Positions 23,128-30,281 of a stretch of 62,142 bases of DNA are shown one piece after another. The stretch is from Streptomyces sp. DH37 (GTDB lineage Bacteria; Actinomycetota; Actinomycetes; Streptomycetales; Streptomycetaceae), in contig NZ_JARVKV010000034.1 in NCBI RefSeq assembly GCF_029813835.1, forward strand, positions 1 through 62,142, read 5' to 3'. The notes beneath the pieces are model-generated. The model did not search any database, had not been told where the DNA came from, and was given only the letters and a program-made list of their open reading frames with translations. Position numbers and translations under genes: made by a program. Each line of letters starts with the position of its first letter. Within the stretch, counting starts at the first letter, position 1.

Positions 23128-23679
23128 ATGGACCTGCAGCTCGCCGCCAGCCTGGTGCCGTTACTGGGCTGGGCCGTGCACGGGAGCATCCTCACCCGCC
23201 GCCTGGCCTCCGCCCGCCGCGACCCGCTCACCGGCCTGCACACCCGCGCCGGATGGACCGCCCGCGCCGAACACTGCATCCGCCGGCACCCCACCGCGGC
23301 CGTGCTCCTGGTTGACCTCGACCACTTCAAGATGCTCAACGACACCCACGGCCACGCCGCCGGGGACGCCGCCCTCGTCGCCACCGCCGACCGGCTCCGT
23401 GCCTGGTGCGGCCGGAACGGCACCGCCGGGCGCCTGGGCGGGGATGAGTTCGTCGCCGTCGTCCGGGACCTGGCCGCCGCCGACCTCGACGCGCTCACCG
23501 CCGCCCTGCACCGGCCGCTGCCCTACCAGGGTGTGTCGCTGCCGCTGGCCGCCTCGGTGGGTGCCTGCCGCCTCGCCGAGCTGCCGGTACGCACCTTGCC
23601 CGATGCGCTCGCCGCTGCCGATGCGGCCATGTACGCGGCCAAGGGCCGCAGCCGCCGGGGCTCCCGCGCCGCTCGCTGA
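23128..23679 (+). CDS. GGDEF-domain diguanylate cyclase
   Basis: This 183-aa protein has one N-terminal hydrophobic stretch (about residues 4-18), then a GGDEF domain: Asp-Pro-Leu-Thr-Gly-Leu-His, Leu-Val-Asp-Leu-Asp-His-Phe-Lys, and an intact Gly-Gly-Asp-Glu-Phe signature (about residues 109-113). It should make cyclic di-GMP, a signal that controls development in Streptomyces through BldD. No RxxD inhibitory site is seen at the usual place before the signature. The gene is placed between two 75-bp repeats inside the transfer/replication operon, which suggests insertion as a unit. ATG 23128 has AAGGGAG upstream. Confidence 0.88.
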   Translation: MDLQLAASLVPLLGWAVHGSILTRRLASARRDPLTGLHTRAGWTARAEHCIRRHPTAAVLLVDLDHFKMLNDTHGHAAGDAALVATADRLRAWCGRNGTAGRLGGDEFVAVVRDLAAADLDALTAALHRPLPYQGVSLPLAASVGACRLAELPVRTLPDALAAADAAMYAAKGRSRRGSRAAR

Positions 23680-23749
23680 CCGGCCGCCGGGTGGCGCACA
23701 AGCCGCCAAGCACGCCGCCACCCGGGGCCGTTCCTTCCAACCGCAATCG
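23675..23749. repeat. 75-bp direct repeat, copy 2
   Basis: This second copy of the 23037-23111 sequence again starts at the stop codon of the upstream gene and ends just before the next ribosome site. The same inverted repeat is kept. Confidence 0.85.
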
Positions 23750-23764
23750 AAAGGAACCACCATC

Positions 23765-23950
23765 ATGGCCCAGCCCACCCCGCCCGCGCCGCGGATCTGC
23801 CCGGTCTGCGACGGCTTCGCCTCCGCCGCCGTCACCCTCGGCGGCCGCGACGCCCGCGGTCACCTGCGCACGATCACCGTCGACTGCCCGGCCTGTCAGG
23901 GCACCGGCACCGTCCCCGCCCGCCGGGTCCGGGAGGGCGCCGGTGCCTGA
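23765..23950 (+). CDS. 61-aa zinc-ribbon protein
   Basis: Starting at ATG 23765 with AAAGGAA upstream, the protein has Cys-Pro-Val-Cys and Cys-Pro-Ala-Cys pairs separated by about 25 residues, so it should bind one zinc. A Gly-Thr-Gly-Thr-Val segment follows, as in DnaJ-like zinc fingers. It overlaps the rep start by 8 bp and is probably coupled to it. Small proteins of this kind regularly precede repSA; the function is unknown. Confidence 0.75.
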   Translation: MAQPTPPAPRICPVCDGFASAAVTLGGRDARGHLRTITVDCPACQGTGTVPARRVREGAGA

Positions 23951-25307
23951 GACGCTGCTCGACCGTGCCACCCTCGGCGACCTGCTGCGGGTGGCCTCGG
24001 CCGACGACTACCACCGCTGGGCAGAGCAGATCCGCCGCACCGGCGGCTGCGCCGACCCCGTCCACCTGACCGGCTGGGTGCTGCACAAGGACAAGACCAC
24101 CGGCCAGGTGCTGCACCACTACTCCACCGAGAACGAGCCGGGTGGGCGGCTCCGGGTGGCCTGCGGCAACCGCCGCGCCTCGCGCTGCCCGGCCTGCGCC
24201 TGGACGTACGCGGGCGACACCTACCACCTCATCCGCGCGGGCCTGGCCGGGGACGACCGCCGGGACATCCCGGCCACCGTCCGGGAGCACCCCCGGGTCT
24301 TCGCCACCCTCACCGCCCCCTCGTTCGGCCCGGTCCACAACCGGCCCGACCACGGCGCCTGCCGCTGCGGCACCCGCCACGCCCCGGACGCCCCGGAACT
24401 GGGCACCGCCCTCGACCCGGACACGTACGACTATGCGGGCGCGGTGCTGTTCAACAACCACGCCGGACAGCTGTGGCAGCGCTTCACCAACCGCCTGCGC
24501 CGTGAGATCGCCGCCCGCGCCGGCCTCACCCAACGGGAACTGAAAGAGTGCGCCCGGCTGTCCTACGGCAAGGTCGCCGAGTTCCAAAAGCGCGGCGCCG
24601 TGCACTTCCATGCCGTGATCCGCCTCGACGGACCGGACGGCCCGGACACCCCGCCGCCCTCCTGGGCCAGTACCGGCCTGCTCGCCGACGCGATCCGCGC
24701 CGCCGCCGCACACTCCTACACGTCGGTCTCGGTCCCGGCCGCCGAGGACCAACCGGCCCGGACCTTCCGCTGGGGCACCCAGCTCGACGTCCGGCCGGTG
24801 AAGGCGTTCGGGGACGGCTCCGAGATCACCGAACAGGCCGTCGCCTCCTACGTGGCCAAGTACGCCACCAAGGCCGCCGAGAACACCGGCACCCTGGACC
24901 GCCGCATCGGCGAACTCGCCGAGCTCGACCGCCACGGCGTCCCGGACCACACCCGGCGCCTGATCGAAGCCTGCAAGGTGCTCGACCCGCTGTATCCGGA
25001 CCGCCGCCTGTGGGCCTGGGCGCACATGCTCGGCTTCCGCGGCCACTTCAGCTCGAAGTCCCGCCGCTACTCCACCACGCTCGGCGCCCTCCGTCAGACC
25101 CGCGCCGACTACCGCGCCGCCCAGGAACACGCCGCCCTCGGCCTGGATGAGGTCGAGCCGGACACCGTGCTGGTCCTGGCCGACTGGCAGTACGCCGGGC
25201 ACGGCCACACCCCCGGTGAATCCGTCCTCGCCGCCACCATCGCCCGCGACCTCCAACTCAACCGCGAAACCGCCCGCGAAGAACTTGCAGCCCTGGAAGG
25301 AGCCTGA
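23943..25307 (+). CDS. repSA: RepSA-like rolling-circle replication initiator
   Basis: This 454-aa protein starts at GTG 23943, overlapping the zinc-ribbon gene by 8 bp. It resembles the RepSA replication initiator of pSAM2-type elements: an N-terminal Cys-rich segment (Cys-Gly-Asn-Arg-Arg-Ala-Ser-Arg-Cys-Pro-Ala-Cys), then the HUH metal-binding motif in Val-His-Phe-His-Ala-Val-Ile-Arg-Leu-Asp, and a later Tyr-Val-Ala-Lys-Tyr-Ala-Thr-Lys segment where the nicking tyrosine should be. It nicks the double-strand origin to start rolling-circle replication of the excised element. The origin is usually within or near this gene. A one-base gap separates it from xis. Confidence 0.9.
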   Translation: MPETLLDRATLGDLLRVASADDYHRWAEQIRRTGGCADPVHLTGWVLHKDKTTGQVLHHYSTENEPGGRLRVACGNRRASRCPACAWTYAGDTYHLIRAGLAGDDRRDIPATVREHPRVFATLTAPSFGPVHNRPDHGACRCGTRHAPDAPELGTALDPDTYDYAGAVLFNNHAGQLWQRFTNRLRREIAARAGLTQRELKECARLSYGKVAEFQKRGAVHFHAVIRLDGPDGPDTPPPSWASTGLLADAIRAAAAHSYTSVSVPAAEDQPARTFRWGTQLDVRPVKAFGDGSEITEQAVASYVAKYATKAAENTGTLDRRIGELAELDRHGVPDHTRRLIEACKVLDPLYPDRRLWAWAHMLGFRGHFSSKSRRYSTTLGALRQTRADYRAAQEHAALGLDEVEPDTVLVLADWQYAGHGHTPGESVLAATIARDLQLNRETAREELAALEGA

Positions 25308-25308
25308 C

Positions 25309-25494
25309 GTGAAAGACGAGTTGATGACCGTTCCGCAGATCCTCGACGAGCTCGGTGGAGTTTCCCGGCGGACGTTCTACCGGTGGCGTGAACTGGGTCA
25401 GGGCCCTGCTGCTTTCAAGCTCCCCAATGGGGAACTGCGAGTTTGGCGGAGTGATTTCAAGACGTGGCTGCGGCAGCTTGAGGCGGCGGCGTGA
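25309..25494 (+). CDS. xis: excisionase (Xis)
   Basis: This 61-aa MerR/AlpA-like helix-turn-helix protein starts at GTG 25309, right after the rep stop. The motif Thr-Val-Pro-Gln-Ile-Leu-Asp-Glu-Leu-Gly-Gly-Val-Ser-Arg-Arg-Thr-Phe-Tyr-Arg-Trp is characteristic, followed by a wing (Leu-Pro-Asn-Gly-Glu-Leu-Arg-Val). It should bind near attR and direct the integrase to excision. Its stop overlaps the integrase start (GTGA). Confidence 0.88.
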   Translation: MKDELMTVPQILDELGGVSRRTFYRWRELGQGPAAFKLPNGELRVWRSDFKTWLRQLEAAA

Positions 25495-26864
25495 AGTCTC
25501 TTGACGTGAAGGTCTGGGGTGTCCGTAAGAGGGACACCAAAACACCGTCCTACGGAGTCCGCTGGTCTGTAGCCGGCAACGTCTTCTCCGAGTCTTTCCG
25601 CACCAAGGCGCTTGCTGACCACTACCGCACGAAGCTCATGCGTGCGATGCGCGACGGTGAGGAGTTCGACACGGGGTCCGGCTTCCCGGCCTCGATGGAG
25701 GAGGCGAAGTCGGTCGTGTCTTGGTACGACTTTGCCCTCAGGTACCTCGCGATGAAGTGGCCGCATGCCGCTCCCAACACGCGAGACGGCATCAACGAAT
25801 CGCTCACTAGCGTGACCATGGAGCTTCTCGGCGAGCGTCCTGGACGGCCCTCCGACGAGGTGATCCGCAAGGCACTTCGCAACTGGGCCTTCGTGTTGCC
25901 GGGGCCTGACGATCGGGAAGTCCCGGACGACGTGCGGAACGTTCTCCACTGGGTGTCCAAGGCGTCTCGTCCGCTCGCTGATCTCGCTGAACCTGCCACG
26001 GCCCGTGCAGTCCTCGACTCGCTGAAGCTCAAGCTCGACGGCACGGCAGCAGCTGCGGAAACCGTGCGGCGTAAGCGTCGGACACTCGTTAACGCCGCGA
26101 ATTACGCCGTTGACCTGGGGGAGCTGCGTGAGAACCCCATCACGGCTGTCCGCTGGCAGAAGCCGAAAGTGTCCAACCAGGTCGACCCGCGGGTTGTCGC
26201 CAACCCGGAGCAGGCGCGGAATCTCCTGGCGGCCGTCTCCTACGTGGGCGGATACCGGCGTGTCCGTGGTCGTCGCCTCGTCGGTCTGTTCGCCGCTATG
26301 TACTTCGGCGGTCTCCGGCCGGCGGAAGCGGTTGGCCTCGTCGAGACGGACCTGAACCTTCCCGAACAAGGCTGGGGCTCGGCGCTGCTCCACCGGACTC
26401 GTCCGTCCGTCGGCAGGCAGTGGACCGACTCGGGGGAGACCCACGACGACCGCGGGCTGAAGAACCGACCGACCGAGGACGTCAGGCGGGTGCCTATCCC
26501 GCCGCACCTCGTCGCCGTGCTCCGCGAGCACCTGGCCACCTTCGGCACGGCGGACGACGGGCGGCTGTTCTTCAGCGAGAAGGGTTCGGTCGTCCCGTCC
26601 TCGACCTACTACCGCGTATGGCAGGAGGCCCGGCTCCTCGCGCTTCCGCCGGCCGTCGCGGCCTCGCCGCTCGCGAGTCGACCGTACGACCTTCGGCACT
26701 CGGCGCTGTCGACGTGGCTCAACGCCGGTGTCCACCCCACCGAGGTGGCCGAGCGCGCCGGCAACAGCGTTGAGGTCCTGCTGACCCGCTACGCGAAGTG
26801 CCTCGACGGACGGCAAGACGTCGCCAACCGGCGCATTGAGGACCTGCTTCGCGAGTACGACTGA
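25491..26864 (+). CDS. int: tyrosine site-specific integrase
   Basis: This 457-aa recombinase (GTG 25491, 4-bp overlap with xis) should integrate and excise the element at tRNA-Arg. An SAM-like core-binding domain (about 70-240) is followed by the catalytic domain: Arg in Gly-Leu-Arg-Pro-Ala-Glu-Ala, Lys candidate in the beta-hairpin, Asp-Leu-Arg-His-Ser-Ala and the nucleophile in Arg-Tyr-Ala-Lys-Cys. The usual second histidine is Asn here (Ala-Gly-Asn-Ser-Val); in the truncated relative at 7816 it is His. The gene ends 215 bp from the att core, the normal place for such integrases, and is followed at once by a terminator. Confidence 0.93.
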   Translation: MKSLDVKVWGVRKRDTKTPSYGVRWSVAGNVFSESFRTKALADHYRTKLMRAMRDGEEFDTGSGFPASMEEAKSVVSWYDFALRYLAMKWPHAAPNTRDGINESLTSVTMELLGERPGRPSDEVIRKALRNWAFVLPGPDDREVPDDVRNVLHWVSKASRPLADLAEPATARAVLDSLKLKLDGTAAAAETVRRKRRTLVNAANYAVDLGELRENPITAVRWQKPKVSNQVDPRVVANPEQARNLLAAVSYVGGYRRVRGRRLVGLFAAMYFGGLRPAEAVGLVETDLNLPEQGWGSALLHRTRPSVGRQWTDSGETHDDRGLKNRPTEDVRRVPIPPHLVAVLREHLATFGTADDGRLFFSEKGSVVPSSTYYRVWQEARLLALPPAVAASPLASRPYDLRHSALSTWLNAGVHPTEVAERAGNSVEVLLTRYAKCLDGRQDVANRRIEDLLREYD

Positions 26865-26882
26865 CACCACCTGACCGTGTCT

Positions 26883-26920
26883 GAGGCCCCTGGCATCCTG
26901 TCCAGGGGCCTCGTCGTTTT
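26883..26920 (+). terminator. intrinsic terminator after int
   Basis: GAGGCCCCTGG (26883-26893) and CCAGGGGCCTC (26902-26912) form an 11-bp hairpin followed by GTCGTTTT, 18 bases past the int stop. Confidence 0.85.
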
Positions 26921-27020
26921 CGAGGTCTCACCTGGGACAACGCTTCAAGATCCCGTCCACGCCTCGTCCACAGACCCCGACATACGGCCGCTTCGGCCGG
27001 CATACGGCTGCACATACGCG

Positions 27021-27060
27021 AAGACCCCGCTCTCAGCGTTTCCGCTGGTGACGGGGTCTT
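27021..27060. terminator. bidirectional terminator between int and tRNA-Arg
   Basis: AAGACCCCG and CGGGGTCTT pair around a CAGCG/CGCTG inner stem, with T-runs on both strands. It lies downstream of the minus-strand tRNA and has a homologous copy next to attL. Confidence 0.7.
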
Positions 27061-27076
27061 TGGGCACCTCATACAG

Positions 27077-27123
27077 GGTGCCCCCGGCAGGATTCGAACC
27101 TGCGCACACGGCTCCGGAGGCCG
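27077..27123. repeat. attR: 47-bp core within tRNA-Arg
   Basis: This is the exact copy of 9609-9655. The tRNA 3' half (27079-27123) is therefore supplied by the element end and the 5' half by the chromosome, which keeps the tRNA gene whole. Confidence 0.93.
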
Positions 27124-27150
27124 TTGCTCTATCCCCTGAGCTACGGGGGC
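27079..27150 (-). tRNA. tRNA-Arg (anticodon CCG)
   Basis: Read on the minus strand the gene folds as a standard 72-nt cloverleaf. It has acceptor GCCCCCG/CGGGGGC, a D arm GCTC/GAGC, an anticodon stem ACGGC/GCCGT with loop CTCCGGA (anticodon CCG, decoding CGG), a 4-nt variable loop and a T arm GCAGG-TTCGAAT-CCTGC. CCA is not encoded. It is the integration target of the element and of the older remnant. Confidence 0.96.
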
Positions 27151-27299
27151 CCGTCGGCGGCGATCGCGTTGATCGCGGCGACGGGTAGAACACTACCAGC
27201 TTCCGGGGGGTGGATCGGAACAGGGTTTGCCGGCGCGGGGGCGGGCGGAAAAGGGGGAAAGCCGGACGCAGGCGGAGGTGTGGGCCTACTCTCTGAGGT

Positions 27300-27761
27300 G
27301 TGCCTGGCATGTCCGGCCGGGTCCTTGTGGTGGACGACAGCAAGGTCATCCGGCAGCTGATCAGGGTCAACCTCGAACTCGAAGGCTTCGAGGTCATGAC
27401 CGCGGCCGATGGTGCCGAGTGCCTGGAGATCGTGGAGCGGGTGCGCCCCGACGTGATCACGCTCGATGTGGTCATGCCACGGCTCGACGGCCTGCGGACC
27501 GCCGAGCGGCTGCGCGCCGACGAGCGGACGCGGGACATCCCGCTGGCGATCGTCAGCGCCTGCACGCGGGCCGAGCTGGGCGGCGAGCAGGCGCGGGCGG
27601 CCGGGGTGGACGCGTTCCTGGCCAAGCCGTTCGAGCCGATGGACCTGGTGCGGATGGTGCGGCGGCTGGCCGCCGGGAAGCAGGGGACGACCGAGCCGTG
27701 CGAGGCGGAGTCCGCCGTACGGCGGCCGGGCGGGGCCCGCGGCGCGGCGCGGCCGGTGTGA
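27300..27761 (+). CDS. single-domain response regulator
   Basis: This 153-aa protein is a CheY-like receiver: acidic pair Asp12-Asp13, phosphorylation site Asp56 in Ile-Thr-Leu-Asp-Val-Val-Met-Pro, a Ser/Thr switch near Val-Ser-Ala-Cys-Thr and conserved Lys in Ala-Lys-Pro-Phe. A short Ala/Arg/Glu-rich tail follows and no output domain is present. It is an orphan receiver with no kinase gene beside it. GTG 27300 is used; ATG 27309 is an alternative start. It lies just outside the element on the chromosomal side. Confidence 0.88.
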   Translation: MPGMSGRVLVVDDSKVIRQLIRVNLELEGFEVMTAADGAECLEIVERVRPDVITLDVVMPRLDGLRTAERLRADERTRDIPLAIVSACTRAELGGEQARAAGVDAFLAKPFEPMDLVRMVRRLAAGKQGTTEPCEAESAVRRPGGARGAARPV

Positions 27762-27824
27762 GGTGCGTGTCATCCCTCGGAACACGTTCGCGTACCCCCG
27801 CCCCCCCTCCCATACCCTTGACGC

Positions 27825-28655
27825 GTGACTCCCGCCCAGCTCTCGCGCACCGTGCTGCGCACCGTGCGCCGCGTGGCCGACGACGGTGTGCTGGGCGAGC
27901 TGTCCCCGGGCGCACTGGAGGCGCTGACGGGGCCGCGGGAGCGGATCACCGTGGGACGGCCGCCGCGGCCGGGGTGCGGGGACTACGCCACCAACGCCGC
28001 GTTGCGGCTCGCCGCCGTCACCGGACGGCCCGCCCGGAGCGTCGCCGAGGTCCTGCGGGAGCGGCTGGTGCGCGAGGAGGGGATCGCCGGGGTGGCGGTC
28101 GCCGGGCCCGGGTTCCTCAACATCACCGTGGCGGGCGCGGCCCGCGCGGACCTGGTGAGGGCCCTCGCGGCGGGGGACGGGGAGTCCCCGGTGGCGGAGC
28201 GCACCGACCCCGCGCGCGACGTCCGCAACTGGGCCGCCGCCACCGGCGAGGAGCCCGGTCCGCGGCACCTGGAGCAGCGCGAGGCCAACCCCCTCTTCCT
28301 GGTCCAGTACGCCCACGCCCGCGCCCGGGCGCTGCTGCGCGGCGCGCGCGGCCTCGGCTTCGGGCCCGAGGCCGGGGCGGACGGCTACGCGTACGACACC
28401 CCGGGCGAGCAGGCGCTGCTGGGGGGGCTCGCCGAGTACGAGCGGATCGCCGGCCTGGACGACTCCGGCCGGCTGGCCCGCCACCTGGAGGCGGTGGCCG
28501 ACGCCCTCCTCGGCATACACGGTTCCGTGCTGCCCGCCGGGGAGCGGAAACCCCTGGCCGCCCACCGCGCCCGGCTGGCCCTCGCCCAGGCCGCCGGGAC
28601 GGTGCTGGCCGGCGGCCTGTCCCGACTGGGCGTCACCGCACCCGCACATCTGTGA
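27825..28655 (+). CDS. ArgS-related DALR anticodon-binding protein (NrtL)
   Basis: This 276-aa protein (GTG 27825) resembles arginyl-tRNA synthetase without its catalytic core. It has an N-terminal additional-domain-like part (Pro-Gly-Cys-Gly-Asp-Tyr-Ala-Thr-Asn-Ala-Ala) and a C-terminal helical DALR anticodon-binding domain (Val-Gln-Tyr-Ala-His-Ala-Arg-Ala ... Leu-Gly-Val-Thr-Ala-Pro). No HIGH or KMSKS motif is present, so it should not charge tRNA. Its regular place directly upstream of lysA in Streptomyces is kept. It is known in annotation as NrtL; the role is unclear. Confidence 0.83.
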   Translation: MTPAQLSRTVLRTVRRVADDGVLGELSPGALEALTGPRERITVGRPPRPGCGDYATNAALRLAAVTGRPARSVAEVLRERLVREEGIAGVAVAGPGFLNITVAGAARADLVRALAAGDGESPVAERTDPARDVRNWAAATGEEPGPRHLEQREANPLFLVQYAHARARALLRGARGLGFGPEAGADGYAYDTPGEQALLGGLAEYERIAGLDDSGRLARHLEAVADALLGIHGSVLPAGERKPLAAHRARLALAQAAGTVLAGGLSRLGVTAPAHL

Positions 28656-28674
28656 TGGAGAACACGAAGCGACC

Positions 28675-30066
28675 ATGAGCCGTTCCGCACACCCCGCCGG
28701 GCCCCGCCACGCCGACGTCCTCCCCGAGGGCCACTACACCCCGCCGCCCGCCGACCTCAACGCCCTCGACCCGCGCGTGTGGGCCCGCACCGTCGCCCGC
28801 GACGGGCGGGGCGTCACCACCGTCGGCGGGCTGGACGTCGTCGCGCTGGCCGAGGAGTTCGGCACCCCCGCCTACGTCCTGGACGAGGACGACTTCCGGG
28901 CCCGCTGCCGCGCCTGGCGCGACGCCTTCGGCGACGAGGCCGACGTGTTCTACGCCGGGAAGGCGTTCCTGTGCCGCGCCGTCGTGCGCTGGCTGACCGA
29001 GGAGGGCCTCAACCTCGACGTCTGCTCCGGCGGCGAGCTGGCCACCGCGCTGGCCGGCGGGATGCCCGCCGAGCGCATCGCGCTGCACGGCAACAACAAG
29101 TCCACCGCCGAGATCGAGCGGGCCGTCGAGGCCGGGGTCGGCCGGATCGTGCTCGACTCCTTCCAGGAGATCGCCCGCGTCGCGCACGTCGCCGAGCGGC
29201 TCGGCCGGCGCCAGCGCGTGCAGATCCGGGTGACGGTCGGCGTCGAGGCGCACACCCACGAGTTCATCGCCACCGCCCACGAGGACCAGAAGTTCGGGCT
29301 CGCGCTCGCCGACGGGCAGGCGGCCGAGGCGGTGCGCCGGGTGCTCAAGCTCGACAGCCTGGAGCTGGTGGGCATCCACTCCCACATCGGCTCGCAGATC
29401 TTCGACATGGCCGGCTTCGAGGTCGCCGCGCGCCGCGTGGTGCAGCTGCTGACCGAGATCCGCGACGAGCACGGCGTCGAGCTGCCCGAGATCGACCTCG
29501 GCGGCGGCCTGGGCATCGCCTACACCCCCGACGACGACCCGCGCGAGCCCCACGAGATCGCCAGGTCGCTGCACGAGATCGTCGCCCACGAGTGCCGGGC
29601 CGCCGGACTGGCAGTGCCGCGGCTGTCGGTCGAGCCGGGCCGGGCCATCGCCGGCCCGACGACCTTCACCCTCTACGAGGTCGGCACCGTCAAGGAGCTG
29701 CAGGGCCTGCGCACCTACGTCAGCGTGGACGGCGGCATGTCCGACAACATCCGCACCGCGCTGTACGACGCCGAGTACTCCGTCGCGCTCGTCTCCCGCG
29801 TCTCCGACGCCGCGCCGATGCTCTCGCGCGTGGTCGGCAAGCACTGCGAGAGCGGCGACATCGTGGTGCGCGACGCCTTCCTCCCCGCCGACCTGGCGCC
29901 CGGCGACCTGCTCGCCGTCCCGGCCACCGGCGCGTACTGCCGCTCCATGGCGAGCAACTACAACCACGCCCTGCGGCCGCCGGTGGTGGCGGTCTCGGGC
30001 GGGAAGGCCCGGGTGATCGTGCGGCGCGAGACGGAGGAGGACCTGCTCGGGCTGGACGTCGGCTGA
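28675..30066 (+). CDS. lysA: diaminopimelate decarboxylase
   Basis: This 463-aa PLP enzyme makes L-lysine from meso-diaminopimelate, the last step of lysine synthesis. The PLP lysine is in Phe-Tyr-Ala-Gly-Lys-Ala-Phe (about residue 100). The glycine-rich phosphate loop Gly-Gly-Gly-Leu-Gly-Ile, Glu-Pro-Gly-Arg, and the Cys-Glu-Ser-Gly-Asp substrate-binding segment are all present. ATG 28675 lies 19 bp after the NrtL gene, so the two are probably one transcript. A strong hairpin follows at 30129-30156. Confidence 0.96.
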   Translation: MSRSAHPAGPRHADVLPEGHYTPPPADLNALDPRVWARTVARDGRGVTTVGGLDVVALAEEFGTPAYVLDEDDFRARCRAWRDAFGDEADVFYAGKAFLCRAVVRWLTEEGLNLDVCSGGELATALAGGMPAERIALHGNNKSTAEIERAVEAGVGRIVLDSFQEIARVAHVAERLGRRQRVQIRVTVGVEAHTHEFIATAHEDQKFGLALADGQAAEAVRRVLKLDSLELVGIHSHIGSQIFDMAGFEVAARRVVQLLTEIRDEHGVELPEIDLGGGLGIAYTPDDDPREPHEIARSLHEIVAHECRAAGLAVPRLSVEPGRAIAGPTTFTLYEVGTVKELQGLRTYVSVDGGMSDNIRTALYDAEYSVALVSRVSDAAPMLSRVVGKHCESGDIVVRDAFLPADLAPGDLLAVPATGAYCRSMASNYNHALRPPVVAVSGGKARVIVRRETEEDLLGLDVG

Positions 30067-30128
30067 CGTCGGCCTGCGCCGGTCGGCGTCGGCCCGTGCC
30101 GTCCGGTGTCAGCCGACGCCGGCCGGCG

Positions 30129-30156
30129 CCGGACGGCCGGGAGCCCGGCCGTCCGG
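30129..30156 (+). terminator. terminator after lysA
   Basis: CCGGACGGCCGGG and CCCGGCCGTCCGG form a perfect 13-bp hairpin 62 bases past the lysA stop, separating it from hom. Confidence 0.65.
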
Positions 30157-30281
30157 GAAGCGGCCCCCTCGGGGGCCATCTCAAAAACAGAGGATGACGT
30201 CTCGCATGCTGGATGAGGCGGGGAGCCCGCCCACTCGTACGTGAGACTTGAGTCCACAGGACTGTGAAGAAGCGAGGTCTG

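Larger units (their letters stand above)
9609..27123. mobile_element. integrated AICE (pSAM2-type) with defence-like cargo
   Basis: The element lies between two exact 47-bp att copies in tRNA-Arg(CCG) and has a unit length of 17,468 bp. Core genes run in the usual AICE order: HD and NUDIX proteins, XRE regulator, SCO3933-type protein, FtsK-like Tra, spread proteins, Rep, Xis and Int, with Int next to the intact tRNA. Such elements move as double-stranded DNA pumped by a TraB/FtsK hexamer and replicate by rolling circle. The 7-kb left part is accessory: a five-gene operon and a methyltransferase that look like a restriction or defence system. Every core gene expected for excision, replication and transfer is present and uninterrupted, so the element may still be active. 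Confidence 0.93.
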
